DNA of 64,000 nucleotides from Paenibacillus silvestris (lineage in GTDB: Bacteria > Bacillota > Bacilli > Paenibacillales > NBRC-103111), in contig NZ_WTUZ01000020.1 of assembly GCF_009882985.1 (NCBI RefSeq), positions 495,353-559,352 of the forward strand, given 5' to 3'. Below the pieces are notes generated by a model that was not told the origin of the DNA, did not search any database, and saw only the letters and a list, made by a program, of their open reading frames with translations. This document shows, one piece after another, positions 51,985-60,595 of the stretch; the stretch's first letter is position 1, and every line of letters starts with the position of its first letter. The translations under genes were made by a program, and so were the position numbers.

Positions 51985-52710
51985 TTAGTGATTCAGAACG
52001 CGGTTTAGAAACAGTCGTGCCCGCTCTTCTTTTGGATTGACGAAAAACTCCTCCGGAGGGGACTCTTCGACGATTTGCCCTTTATCCATAAAGACAACGC
52101 GATCCGCAACTTCCCGGGCAAAGCCCATCTCGTGCGTGACCACAACCATCGTCATTCCCTCATGCGCCAGCGCCTTCATGACGTCTAGCACCTCACCCAC
52201 CATCTCTGGATCCAGGGCCGATGTCGGTTCGTCGAACAGCATAATTTTCGGCTTCATCGCCAGCCCTCTGGCAATAGCTACCCGCTGCTGCTGGCCGCCT
52301 GATAATTGCGAGGGATAGCTGCCGGCTTTGTCCTGAATGCCTACCTTCTCGAGGTAGTACATCGCCGTTTCTTCCGCTTCCTTCTTGGACAGGCCAAGTA
52401 CTTTCATTGGCGCAAGTGTGATGTTATCGATGACCTTTTTATGCGGATACAGATTAAAATGTTGGAAAACCATCCCAATGTCACGGCGCAGCTTGTTAAT
52501 ATCCGTTTTTTTGTCGCTGACTTTGCGCTCGCTCACGGTAAGTTCACCGCTCGTGATCGTTTCCAGTCGATTGATGCACCTAAGCAGCGTGCTTTTGCCC
52601 GAACCTGACGGACCAACGACGACGACGACTTCCCCCTGATTAACCTGAAGATCAATTCCTTTGAGCACATGAAAATCGCCGAAATGCTTCTCTACTTGTT
52701 GGAATGAGAT
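51985..52710 (-). CDS. glnQ: Amino acid ABC transporter ATPase, GlnQ type
   Basis: This ATPase has Walker [10 protein letters not shown], signature [16 protein letters not shown], Walker [16 protein letters not shown] and the polar amino acid family mark [14 protein letters not shown]. The frame also has an ATG at 52746, but that has no ribosome site. The TTG at 52710 has GAAGGGGGGG about 5 bases upstream and gives 241 residues, the standard length. First gene of the operon, with a GlnR/TnrA box just upstream. Confidence 0.93.
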   Translation of the reverse strand: MSFQQVEKHFGDFHVLKGIDLQVNQGEVVVVVGPSGSGKSTLLRCINRLETITSGELTVSERKVSDKKTDINKLRRDIGMVFQHFNLYPHKKVIDNITLAPMKVLGLSKKEAEETAMYYLEKVGIQDKAGSYPSQLSGGQQQRVAIARGLAMKPKIMLFDEPTSALDPEMVGEVLDVMKALAHEGMTMVVVTHEMGFAREVADRVVFMDKGQIVEESPPEEFFVNPKEERARLFLNRVLNH

Positions 52711-52756
52711 CAATGGAACCCCCCCTTCGCTTAAAAGCTTAATCATGTAAACTATT

Positions 52757-52773
52757 TGTCATGTTAACTTACA
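52757..52773 (-). promoter_or_regulatory. GlnR/TnrA box before the glutamine transporter operon
   Basis: TGTAAGTTAACATGACA on the (-) strand matches the consensus TGTNA-N7-TNACA exactly. It lies about 47 bases ahead of the chosen glnQ start, where it would most likely sit downstream of or over the promoter and repress under nitrogen excess (GlnR). I do not see unambiguous -35/-10 boxes. Confidence 0.8.
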
Positions 52774-52879
52774 CCTGATGTCTTTAAATCTTAATGTAAA
52801 ACTATGGAATCTTATACAATCCGACATGGGGTTGAAAAAAAGAATTAAAATTTCGTTAAGGCGGGGTGCTGGCCTATAG

Positions 52880-53604
52880 TATCTTAACCTTCTCATCTGT
52901 GGGTGAAACAACGGAATTGGATGGCTTGGGCGCGCGGGGCGACGGCGGGGCTCGGAGCGCGGGACGGGCGCGCGGGGCGGTCGACGGCGAAAAACGCAGT
53001 GCTGGCGCTGATCGAAGGGAACTATGATCCGCTATTTGTCTGTAATACCACTATGTGGCATCCCAGAGGGAACTACGGTCCCTTATTTCGCCGATTTCGG
53101 CGGAATCGCAGCCGTTAGGAGGCGGATAAGACCCTGTAGTTCCCCTGGATGCCTGAAAACAGCTGAATTGGCACAATTAGCGGCCTGTAGTTCCCTCGCC
53201 GGGTGATTATGGCGAAATACAGGAAAGACCGCTAGGCATTGTGCCTAACGGTCTTTCTAAGTTGTATAAAGTACAACATTTTGGCTTAAAATTGGCTTCA
53301 GCGCTCCTCTATGTTGTACAAGATGCAATTATTGTTGGCCGAGAGTCGCTAATTTCAGCCATTTTTGCGTAAATCATTGTACTTTGTGCAATGAACTATG
53401 AGATTGGAGGCATGAATCTCCTTACTGATTGCACAAAGTGCAGTATAGAGATGTTAAAGGGGTGCCTCGCAGAATTATGGGCACACGTTAGCGATGATAA
53501 ACAGCGTTACAGCGGAAAGTCACGGAGCCGATGCGAGGCATCGACTCAGCGTTAAGCTTGTTTTACATCGCTAGCGCAGACTTTCGGAGCACTAATCTAC
53601 ACCC
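52880..53604. repeat. Gene-free region: GC-rich block, GGGAAC cluster, long hairpin and TTGCAC palindromes
   Basis: 52925-52990 is a G-rich block with GCGCGGGGCG repeated. 53012-53210 holds GGGAACTA...TCC words in both orientations (GAGGGAACTACGGTCCC, CCCTGTAGTTCCCC), as at 44.2 kb. A 16-base stem with one mismatch occurs at 53223-53257 (GAAAGACCGCTAGGCA, TTG loop). Then come TTGTAC/TTGCAC palindromes with 3-base loops, the clearest being CATTGTAC/GTGCAATG at 53375-53393 and ATTGCAC/GTGCAGT at 53428-53444, as at 35.9 kb. An Arg/Gly-rich open frame here looks accidental. Confidence 0.75.
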
Positions 53605-54576
53605 TCACCTCTCCGGTACGACGGTATACACAGTCGTCTCCCCTTTTCTCCGCTCCACAAGGGTAGGGATTTGCTCAACGCCGCTGATGTCCGTTCGACC
53701 ATTGTCTTGCTTCGTCAGGGTGAGCGACAAAATCGCGCCCTGAACGGTGTTAGTCCCCTTCGTCAGCTTCGTCGATACGAAATTTCCTAAGGAGGAAGCC
53801 GCAACGCGAGTTCGCTCGGCGCCATATTTATCTTTCATCACGAACTGAGTCACCGGGTGAAGCACATGCGGGTGTGCCCCTAGGACCACGTTCACACCTT
53901 GTCTGAACAGGAACTGCATCCACTTTTTTTGACTACTGTCCGGGGAGCTCCTATACTCTTTACCAAAATGAAGACAAGCTATGATAAAGTCTGCCTTCTC
54001 CTTCATTCCCCGAATATCCGCTGCCATCTGATTCGCATTGAACCGGTTAACAAGCCACTTCTTCGGTACGGGAATAGCGTTCGTTTTCTCTGTATAAGCC
54101 ACTATGCCGATGCGCACACCTTTTACATCTACAATCAACGGCCCTTTCGCTTCTTTGGCAGAACGTGCGGTTCCGGTATGTTGAAGTTTATGCGCGTCCA
54201 AAACCCGCAACGTTCGTTTCACCCCGCTGCTCCCACCGTCCATACAATGGTTGTTTGCTGTCGTAAGAACATGGAAGCCAGCTTTCTTCAGCGTGCCTGC
54301 GAGCTCATCCGGACAATTGAACACAGGCAGACCCGTTCTTGGATTTCTTCGCTCTCTTGGGCAGTTGCATTTGGGACGAATGCCGGGAGCGCCCAGCAAT
54401 CTGTGGCCGGAGAAGGTCGTTTCCAAATTGCCTAAGGCCAAATCATGAGTCTTCAGAATGGGAGCAACCTCTTCAAAAATCGGATCAAACGCATGCCCGC
54501 TCTGCCTTCTGGCTGCGGTAATAATCTCACTTTTCATCAATACATCTCCGACAGCGGCAATCGTAACTTGGATCAA
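53605..54576 (-). CDS. CapA family metallophosphatase-like protein
   Basis: This protein of about 323 residues has the PgsA/CapA fold: IAAVGDVLM with metal Asp, GNLETTFSG, TANNHCMDGG, HFGKEYR and GAHPHVLHPV. CapA-type proteins take part in poly-gamma-glutamate or capsule attachment, but many relatives have other roles. It has no clear signal peptide. The frame opens with a TTG at 54609; a second TTG at 54576 has GAGAGGAGTG about 6 bases upstream and is the better start. It lies about 80 bases after the phosphodiesterase gene. Confidence 0.85.
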   Translation of the reverse strand: MIQVTIAAVGDVLMKSEIITAARRQSGHAFDPIFEEVAPILKTHDLALGNLETTFSGHRLLGAPGIRPKCNCPRERRNPRTGLPVFNCPDELAGTLKKAGFHVLTTANNHCMDGGSSGVKRTLRVLDAHKLQHTGTARSAKEAKGPLIVDVKGVRIGIVAYTEKTNAIPVPKKWLVNRFNANQMAADIRGMKEKADFIIACLHFGKEYRSSPDSSQKKWMQFLFRQGVNVVLGAHPHVLHPVTQFVMKDKYGAERTRVAASSLGNFVSTKLTKGTNTVQGAILSLTLTKQDNGRTDISGVEQIPTLVERRKGETTVYTVVPER

Positions 54577-54654
54577 CGCCCTCACTCCTCTCTTGAGCAC
54601 ATTATTCAAGAAAAGGGGAGGATGCTTGTAAAATAGGCAGCGAACTGTCTTTAT

Positions 54655-55497
54655 TTAATCCAGCAATCCTGCCGGCAGCTTGGCATCCCAATCTCTCGGG
54701 ATTGGCAAGCCAAGCGCATGAAGCGCAACCGCAGCCGTGTCCATAATCGACAGGCCAGGCAAGTTGGCCTCCGGGTTGATGCCAGGACCTCGGCAGCCCC
54801 AGAAAATGGTCATATCCCGGGGAGCGTCACTCCCATGATTGAAGGTATCCAAGCCGCCTCCTCCATGGTCTGTCGTGATAATCAACAGGCTGTCCTCCAG
54901 CATCCCCACCTCTAGCAGCGCTTTGCTGATCTCACCAATCTGCTTGTCAGCACGCGTGATGGCCCTCAGGTATTCAGCGGAATCTTCCCCATACCCATGG
55001 CGATGGCCGGCAGCATCCACATCATCCAGTTGAACGAACAGAAGCTCAAGCGCTGGGTTTGAACGCAGATAGACGCCTATAGCAGGAACCAGCTCTTCAT
55101 CGGGTGCAGCGTATTTCTTCATGCCATCTATCTCTTCAATAATGCCGGTAACAATGGGCTGCCATGAGACGAATGCCGCCATTGAACTGTCAGGCCTCGC
55201 TTCTCGCAATATCCGAAATATAGAGGGAGCCAACGAATCCGCCGGAAAGCTTCGATTCATCTGAATATGCACATGAGACTCATGTCGCTGAGGCATTACG
55301 CCATGTAAAAGCGATCCCCAGCATTCCCCGCTGTTGGAGGGATAAACCGTGCGAGCTTGGCAAGTTTGCACGCCTCCCGCAAGCAGAATATCCAGATAAG
55401 GTGTCTGCGCTTCCCGGATGAATGTTCCTGCGCCATCAATGCCTAGAATAATGACTCTTTTGATCGCCTTATTTGATGTCTTTGTCATAGGTTCCAA
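54655..55497 (-). CDS. Alkaline phosphatase superfamily phosphodiesterase
   Basis: This protein of 277-280 residues belongs to the type I phosphodiesterase/nucleotide pyrophosphatase group. Metal-binding motifs: ILGIDGAG, nucleophile region YPSNSGECWGSLLHG, DDVDAAGHRHG and TTDHGGGG, with a late His in FNHGSDAPRD. Start is TTG at 55497 or ATG at 55488. It lies 13 bases after the GH35 gene, so it is co-transcribed. It may remove a phosphate or phosphodiester from a glycan, which is inference from the neighbours. Confidence 0.86.
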   Translation of the reverse strand: MEPMTKTSNKAIKRVIILGIDGAGTFIREAQTPYLDILLAGGVQTCQARTVYPSNSGECWGSLLHGVMPQRHESHVHIQMNRSFPADSLAPSIFRILREARPDSSMAAFVSWQPIVTGIIEEIDGMKKYAAPDEELVPAIGVYLRSNPALELLFVQLDDVDAAGHRHGYGEDSAEYLRAITRADKQIGEISKALLEVGMLEDSLLIITTDHGGGGLDTFNHGSDAPRDMTIFWGCRGPGINPEANLPGLSIMDTAAVALHALGLPIPRDWDAKLPAGLLD

Positions 55498-55510
55498 TCA
55501 CTCCCCCGTT

Positions 55511-57286
55511 TTACCCTAAATCAGGTGAATCCGTCAAAGCAATTACCGGTTCCTCGGTGCGATGCAGTTCGAAAACAATGATGTCATTGCTGCCCTTCTT
55601 CAGTAACGGTGCCGGTACATACAACGTACGCTGCGGCCCTTTTTCCCAATAACGCCCAAGATTAAAGCCATTGATCCACACAACGCCTTTGGACCAACCA
55701 TCCAAGCGGACGAATGTATCTCCAGCCTCTTCAACATGAAACTCCCCACGATAGAAAGTTGGGCGATCCTGATCTTGCGCATAACGCTGCTGCTCGCTTT
55801 TCACCGAGCCCGCGAACGGAATCGCGTCTGTTTTGTCCAGTGGCAGTGGATAAATCGTCCAATCGAACAAGAACTGATTGTTTAAGCGCACACCTTCTGT
55901 AATCCCTTTGTAGTCTCTCAATTTCGGCCCATAGTTAACGCGGCCCATGTTCTCGACAACGATATCGAGTCTCGCACCTTCGGCAGGAATGTCCACCGGG
56001 AGAGGACGCGGGTCCCAACGCTCAATTGTACCTTGGTAGACGCCGTCCAAGAAAACTTGCGCACGGTCATGTACCTCTTGCAGATGCAGCTTCTCACCAG
56101 TCCGTGGACCAGAAACCTGAGTTGAATAAACAATGAAGCCATAGCTTTGGCCAAACATCTCCATCGGCTCTGGGCAGGTGCGTTTAACAGGCTTGGAAAG
56201 CTGGGCCAACTGCGCAAGCAGATCCACCTTTTCTGTTAGTGCAACGCGGCCGTAGCTTTTCTTCGGAAGAGGCGCGGGGAATGCAGGGAACTCTTTCTCA
56301 TCCTTCTCGAGATAGCGCGCAACAACGCTGCGGATGGCTCGATATTTCTCCGTTTCATCTCCACATTCTGTAACGGGTGAATCATAGTCATAGCTGGTGA
56401 TCGTAGCTTCGTACTTCTCCCCCAAATTGGCGCCGTTGTAGAAACCAAAGTTGGTTCCACCATGGAACATATAGAAGTTCACGGAAGCACCTGCTCGCAG
56501 CATGCGGTCAAATACATCGGCGACATCACCCGCATCTCGCATGTGGTGCGGCTTTAGCCAGTGGTCGAACCAACCGTTCCAATACTCCATGCACATGAGC
56601 GGTTCATCCGCACGGTATTCACGGAACTTCTCGAAGGCTTCCTCCGGTCTGGAGCCGAAATTAACGGTCGCAAGCGTGCCGGGAATCGTTCCGCCTTGCA
56701 GCATGCCATCCTCCGGACCGTCCGATGTAAACAACAAAGCATCTACACCACGCTTTGTCAGGCCATCACGTAAATACGTTAGATAGGCGGTGTCGTTGCC
56801 ATAGCTGCCATATTCATTTTCGATTTGCATCGCAATAACAGGTCCGCCATTCGTGCTTTGGAGCCGGGTAAGTCTAGGAATTAACTCGTCATAATAACGA
56901 TCTACTTTCATCAAAAATGCAGCATCCATACAGCGAAGCTTCATATATGTATACTGCAGCAGCCAGGCTGGCAATCCTCCGAATTCCCACTCCGCACAGA
57001 TATACGGACTTGGCCGAACAATCACATGAAGTCCGAGCTCGCCCGCGAGTGTTATGAATTGTTCAATGTTCGCAAGACCTTCAAAGTTAAACACATTTTC
57101 CTGCGGTTCATGCAAATTCCAGGGCACATACGTTTCCACGGTATTAAAGCCGCATGCTTTGAGCTTCAGCAGCCGATCCTCCCAATACTCAGGGACTACG
57201 CGGAAATAATGAATGGCTCCGGACAAAATTTGAAACGGCTCTCCATCTAATAAAAACTGTTTATCTTTAGCTTGTAAAATGGCCAT
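55511..57286 (-). CDS. Beta-galactosidase, glycoside hydrolase family 35
   Basis: This 591-residue cytoplasmic enzyme (no signal peptide) has the GH35 barrel: ILSGAIHYFRV, acid/base Glu158 in AMQIENEYGSYG, and nucleophile Glu234 in MCMEYWNGWFDHW, followed by C-terminal beta domains (about 370-590). It releases terminal beta-linked galactose. The AraC-type gene upstream diverges and probably activates it in response to a galactoside. The downstream phosphodiesterase and CapA-like genes appear to be in the same operon. Confidence 0.94.
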   Translation of the reverse strand: MAILQAKDKQFLLDGEPFQILSGAIHYFRVVPEYWEDRLLKLKACGFNTVETYVPWNLHEPQENVFNFEGLANIEQFITLAGELGLHVIVRPSPYICAEWEFGGLPAWLLQYTYMKLRCMDAAFLMKVDRYYDELIPRLTRLQSTNGGPVIAMQIENEYGSYGNDTAYLTYLRDGLTKRGVDALLFTSDGPEDGMLQGGTIPGTLATVNFGSRPEEAFEKFREYRADEPLMCMEYWNGWFDHWLKPHHMRDAGDVADVFDRMLRAGASVNFYMFHGGTNFGFYNGANLGEKYEATITSYDYDSPVTECGDETEKYRAIRSVVARYLEKDEKEFPAFPAPLPKKSYGRVALTEKVDLLAQLAQLSKPVKRTCPEPMEMFGQSYGFIVYSTQVSGPRTGEKLHLQEVHDRAQVFLDGVYQGTIERWDPRPLPVDIPAEGARLDIVVENMGRVNYGPKLRDYKGITEGVRLNNQFLFDWTIYPLPLDKTDAIPFAGSVKSEQQRYAQDQDRPTFYRGEFHVEEAGDTFVRLDGWSKGVVWINGFNLGRYWEKGPQRTLYVPAPLLKKGSNDIIVFELHRTEEPVIALTDSPDLG

Positions 57287-57375
57287 GATGATCCCTCCGG
57301 ATGATGAGTTCTGTCGGTGAAGCGTTCGAATTTACCTACACTCATCATCGCTGAAAGGATCGTGGATCTCCATCG

Positions 57376-57412
57376 CCAAATGGATCATTTTCTATACCAA
57401 ATGTGCCAAATG
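57376..57412. promoter_or_regulatory. CCAAATG direct repeats in the GH35/AraC divergent promoter
   Basis: CCAAATG occurs three times (57376, 57397 and 57406) in the same orientation between the divergent GH35 and AraC genes, next to a TATGAT at 57419. Spacings of 21 and 9 bases fit half-sites on one DNA face for an AraC-type regulator. Function is inferred. Confidence 0.4.
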
Positions 57413-57459
57413 ACATGGTATGATGAAACAAAAGGCAAGTCGAATGGGAGGAATGGCAA

Positions 57460-58392
57460 GTGGAACAACAGGTGGAGGATTTGTATCGATTCCCTAATAT
57501 TATCAATACCCTTCAAGTGACTGGCTGCCATTTTGGCTTGAAGCCTCCAGGGTGGCATTACCCTAGGCATCATCATCATTTGTTCGAGCTGTTGTACTGC
57601 GTGGAAGGGGAAGTCGCGCATGAAATGAATCGAGATGCGATGACGATGCAGGCAGGAGACTGGCTGCTGATCAAGTCTGGGGTCAGGCATCAATCTTCTA
57701 ACACCGCGAAGTCGGACTATGGCTTCTTTAATGTGCACTTCGATCTCGATGATCCCGAGATTCGCAGCTTGCTCTCGGCAACACCGTATCAGCTCATCCG
57801 GCACAAAGAAGCGGAACGAAGCAAGCTTCGCTACTACGTTAGTGAGCTGGAGGAAGTCATGCAGCGCAATCGCACCAAACAGCCTGAAGCGGAAGCAACA
57901 GCTGCCTTGTCTTCTCCTCTGCGCTTCGAGGATAAGCTGCTTCTGCAGTCGTATACGCTGCTCATCATACACGATGTGCTCCAACTGGTACGTGAGCACA
58001 AGCATGGCTCAATTCGCGGGCAGGCGATCGCTGCCGAGAAAGAGAAAGATCCCTCGCTCTTCACCGCCGATATCGCGCACATGATTGAAGAGAAGCTATC
58101 GCTCGGTTTATGCGAAGAGGCAACAGTAGCGGGGGTCGCGAAAGAGATGAACCTGAGCCGCAGCCAGTGCAGCAAGCTGTTCTCCAAGGTGTACGGACTA
58201 TCCCCCCGCCAGTATGTCAGCCAGCAGAAGCTGAAGCTAGCCAAGGAACTGCTCGTCACGACTCATCTGCCGATGACGGACATCGCGGAGAAGCTGGGTT
58301 TCCACTCGGCCAGCCACTTCTCCCGGCAATTCCGGCGCTGGACAGGCCAGTCGCCGAGCGAATTCAAGCCGAGGCATCACTCGACGAACTAG
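57460..58392 (+). CDS. AraC family transcriptional regulator with cupin sensor
   Basis: This 310-residue regulator has an N-terminal cupin with PRHHHHLFELLYCVEGEVAHEM and a C-terminal double HTH (MNLSRSQCSKLFSKVYGLSPRQY and IAEKLGFHSASHFSRQFRRWTGQSPSEF). The start is a GTG with GGGAGGA 7 bases upstream. It diverges from the GH35 gene and is probably its activator. Its stop codon overlaps the stop of the convergent germination gene in the four bases CTAG, so there is no space for a terminator between them. Confidence 0.92.
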   Translation: MEQQVEDLYRFPNIINTLQVTGCHFGLKPPGWHYPRHHHHLFELLYCVEGEVAHEMNRDAMTMQAGDWLLIKSGVRHQSSNTAKSDYGFFNVHFDLDDPEIRSLLSATPYQLIRHKEAERSKLRYYVSELEEVMQRNRTKQPEAEATAALSSPLRFEDKLLLQSYTLLIIHDVLQLVREHKHGSIRGQAIAAEKEKDPSLFTADIAHMIEEKLSLGLCEEATVAGVAKEMNLSRSQCSKLFSKVYGLSPRQYVSQQKLKLAKELLVTTHLPMTDIAEKLGFHSASHFSRQFRRWTGQSPSEFKPRHHSTN

Positions 58393-59528
58393 TTAATAAT
58401 TCCATGAGAGATAATATCCATGCTTACCGAAACTTTGAAATCCACTTCCGGGTAAGCTTTCTCCCAATCGAGCTCCTTCCATTCCTTCGGATGGAAGGCT
58501 ATCAAATCCCTTCCGATACCCAGCGCATCAGAGTGCGCCTTCTGAAGTTGTTTGCAGATGCCTTGCGCTTCCTCCGTGAGCAGCTCAGAGAAGCGTTTGT
58601 TCAGCTGCTCAATGAGCTTCTTGTCAATGCGGTTATACTTGGCGTGTTCAATGATAATCCCTTTCAACTTCAGCTGCAATTGGACCTGAACATGTCCGGA
58701 CGAACTAACCATAACCTTTTTGTTACTGCTAGACTTGATGATGTTTAGCGATACGTACTGCGATAGATCGTTTTTCCCCTTCGTCTCATCTATTTTACGC
58801 GTCATGATACAGATTTCACCCTTCTTGCCGTTCATTAAAAGGAACAGGGAAGATTGCTCAGGTGTAAGATTGTATCCCGTATATTTGCTCTTACTAAGAA
58901 GCCCCACGCCGTCGATGACTGCTTTATCTTTGTCCGTCTCACTGTCTTCGCCGTTCTCTCTTCTCAGAATCGGAATGACGCCGTCTTTCCCCCGATCATG
59001 AAGAAGAGGGTAAATCGAATGCACGGTAACGAACGGAATGACCGTTTCGTACTGGGCGCTTTTTATAATTTTGCGCAAGTACTCTCCTGAAGTTGCAGAG
59101 CCGATGCGATTCAGTTTAATCAATTCCGCCGCTTCGCCATTGACGATAGCCACTTTGGCCAGCATAGGATCGTTAGAGTTGCGGAAAGTGGCGTCCAGGA
59201 GATTCAGAATATCCGATTTCGCCAGCTTATCGCAGATTAGCATCACTTGATTTTTGGAAGTGCCGATGGGCCCTGCGATTTGCAGGCCGATTTTTTTATA
59301 CAAGGACTCCTGCAACGTCGGTCCTGTTGCCGTCAACACCTCATGAATGGGAACGGTTCTTTCCTTGCCTCCTGGAGATTGGATAGTGACGGTGGTGACG
59401 ATCTCATTTTTCTCGTTCGTATCCAGAGAGGTTGCATAGATGAGCTGCAGATTTTTCAAATCGGAATGATAACTGCACCCTGTAAACAACGAAACAACGA
59501 TCAGCCAGAGCAGAGCCAAGCGATTCAC
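58389..59528 (-). CDS. Spore germination lipoprotein, GerBC/GerAC family
   Basis: This protein of 379 residues is the C subunit of a GerA-type nutrient germinant receptor of the spore inner membrane. It has a lipoprotein signal (VSLFTGCSYHS). The frame is open from 59657, but the GTG at 59528 overlaps the B subunit stop (GTGA), has GGGGG upstream and starts directly at the signal peptide, so I choose it. The order A-B-C with 4-base overlaps is typical. Confidence 0.92.
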   Translation of the reverse strand: MNRLALLWLIVVSLFTGCSYHSDLKNLQLIYATSLDTNEKNEIVTTVTIQSPGGKERTVPIHEVLTATGPTLQESLYKKIGLQIAGPIGTSKNQVMLICDKLAKSDILNLLDATFRNSNDPMLAKVAIVNGEAAELIKLNRIGSATSGEYLRKIIKSAQYETVIPFVTVHSIYPLLHDRGKDGVIPILRRENGEDSETDKDKAVIDGVGLLSKSKYTGYNLTPEQSSLFLLMNGKKGEICIMTRKIDETKGKNDLSQYVSLNIIKSSSNKKVMVSSSGHVQVQLQLKLKGIIIEHAKYNRIDKKLIEQLNKRFSELLTEEAQGICKQLQKAHSDALGIGRDLIAFHPKEWKELDWEKAYPEVDFKVSVSMDIISHGIIN

Positions 59529-60595
59529 AGCTGCTGTCCCCCTTTTTTGCCTTTTAACCAAACAAACAAGAAAAGTAGAACAGGAAGTCCGATCACGATA
59601 AAGCTCTCGAATTCCGTCACCTTCTGTAAGAAGGCAATTCGTTTTTCCGAACGCCATGCGAAACCAATTAAGCAGACAAAGGGAACTAAATAGTACATGG
59701 CTTTTCTGTGTTCATTGTGATGAAACCAATATCCGAACCCTTTGCCTGCGGCATACATGTAACTAATGAGCGATGCTGTCACTTTGACCAACCAGACGGA
59801 TAGGAAAATTAAGTCCATTCGTTCCAGAAAAGGCAAGGAAATCCCGTTCAAAAAGTAAGGGACAGGCTGCGGGATGAAGGGAATCGACTCGGGACTGAAA
59901 TTCAGAAAGCATAACAAGACGACAATCAAGAAGAACAAGGTCGCCAGAGTGTTCGCCCATAGTACAGGTGCCAACATGCTCTTGTCTTTGGATTGCACAT
60001 CGGAAGAGACGATCAAGAACAGCTCGAAACCAAGGAAAGTGATCACAGAACTTTTCATTCCCGCAATAATGGCTGTCCAGCCCTTCTGCCCGATTGGAAG
60101 CAGATAGCGGTAATCCATTGTGTAAAAGCTGGTAAGCATCATCGCTACCATTAAGATGAGCAGAAAAGTGACCATCGTATGATAACGGGCGATGATCGGC
60201 AAGCGTTCTTTAGCAAAATAAAGCAAAATGATAAAGTTGGCAGCAATGACGAGCCATGGATTCGTGAACGGCAATATCCAGAGTTCGACAAACAACATTT
60301 CCATCAACAAAACCAGACAGGAAAGAAATAGGAAATGAAACGCGTAAAAGGCATTGACCACATTCCCTACCCATTTGCCGAGAATAAGCGGCATAAACTC
60401 ATAGAAATTTTTACCTGGAAATCGGTGGCATAGGGCGGCATAGATGATCAGTAGCCCATTCACACATGCCCCCGCCAGAATGACGGATATCCAACCGTCT
60501 TCACCGGCAGCTTGATGCAATACATAAGGGAAGGACAACACACCGATACCTACTTGCGTTTGCAGGATGAAAGCAAATAATTGCATTCTGCTCAT
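59525..60595 (-). CDS. Spore germination protein, GerBB/GerAB family (permease-like)
   Basis: This 356-residue membrane protein with ten hydrophobic segments is of the APC-like spore germination permease family, the B subunit that binds the germinant. The start is LFAFILQTQVGIGVLSFPYVLHQAAGEDGW. It overlaps both neighbours by four bases, which indicates translational coupling within the gerB-type operon. Confidence 0.94.
   Translation of the reverse strand: MSRMQLFAFILQTQVGIGVLSFPYVLHQAAGEDGWISVILAGACVNGLLIIYAALCHRFPGKNFYEFMPLILGKWVGNVVNAFYAFHFLFLSCLVLLMEMLFVELWILPFTNPWLVIAANFIILLYFAKERLPIIARYHTMVTFLLILMVAMMLTSFYTMDYRYLLPIGQKGWTAIIAGMKSSVITFLGFELFLIVSSDVQSKDKSMLAPVLWANTLATLFFLIVVLLCFLNFSPESIPFIPQPVPYFLNGISLPFLERMDLIFLSVWLVKVTASLISYMYAAGKGFGYWFHHNEHRKAMYYLVPFVCLIGFAWRSEKRIAFLQKVTEFESFIVIGLPVLLFLFVWLKGKKGGQQL

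Noticed and set aside
52903..53118. A 71-codon Arg/Gly-rich frame after the glutamine operon
   Set aside because: It runs through a GC-rich low-complexity block and into the repeat cluster, has no ribosome site, and its composition follows the repeats.
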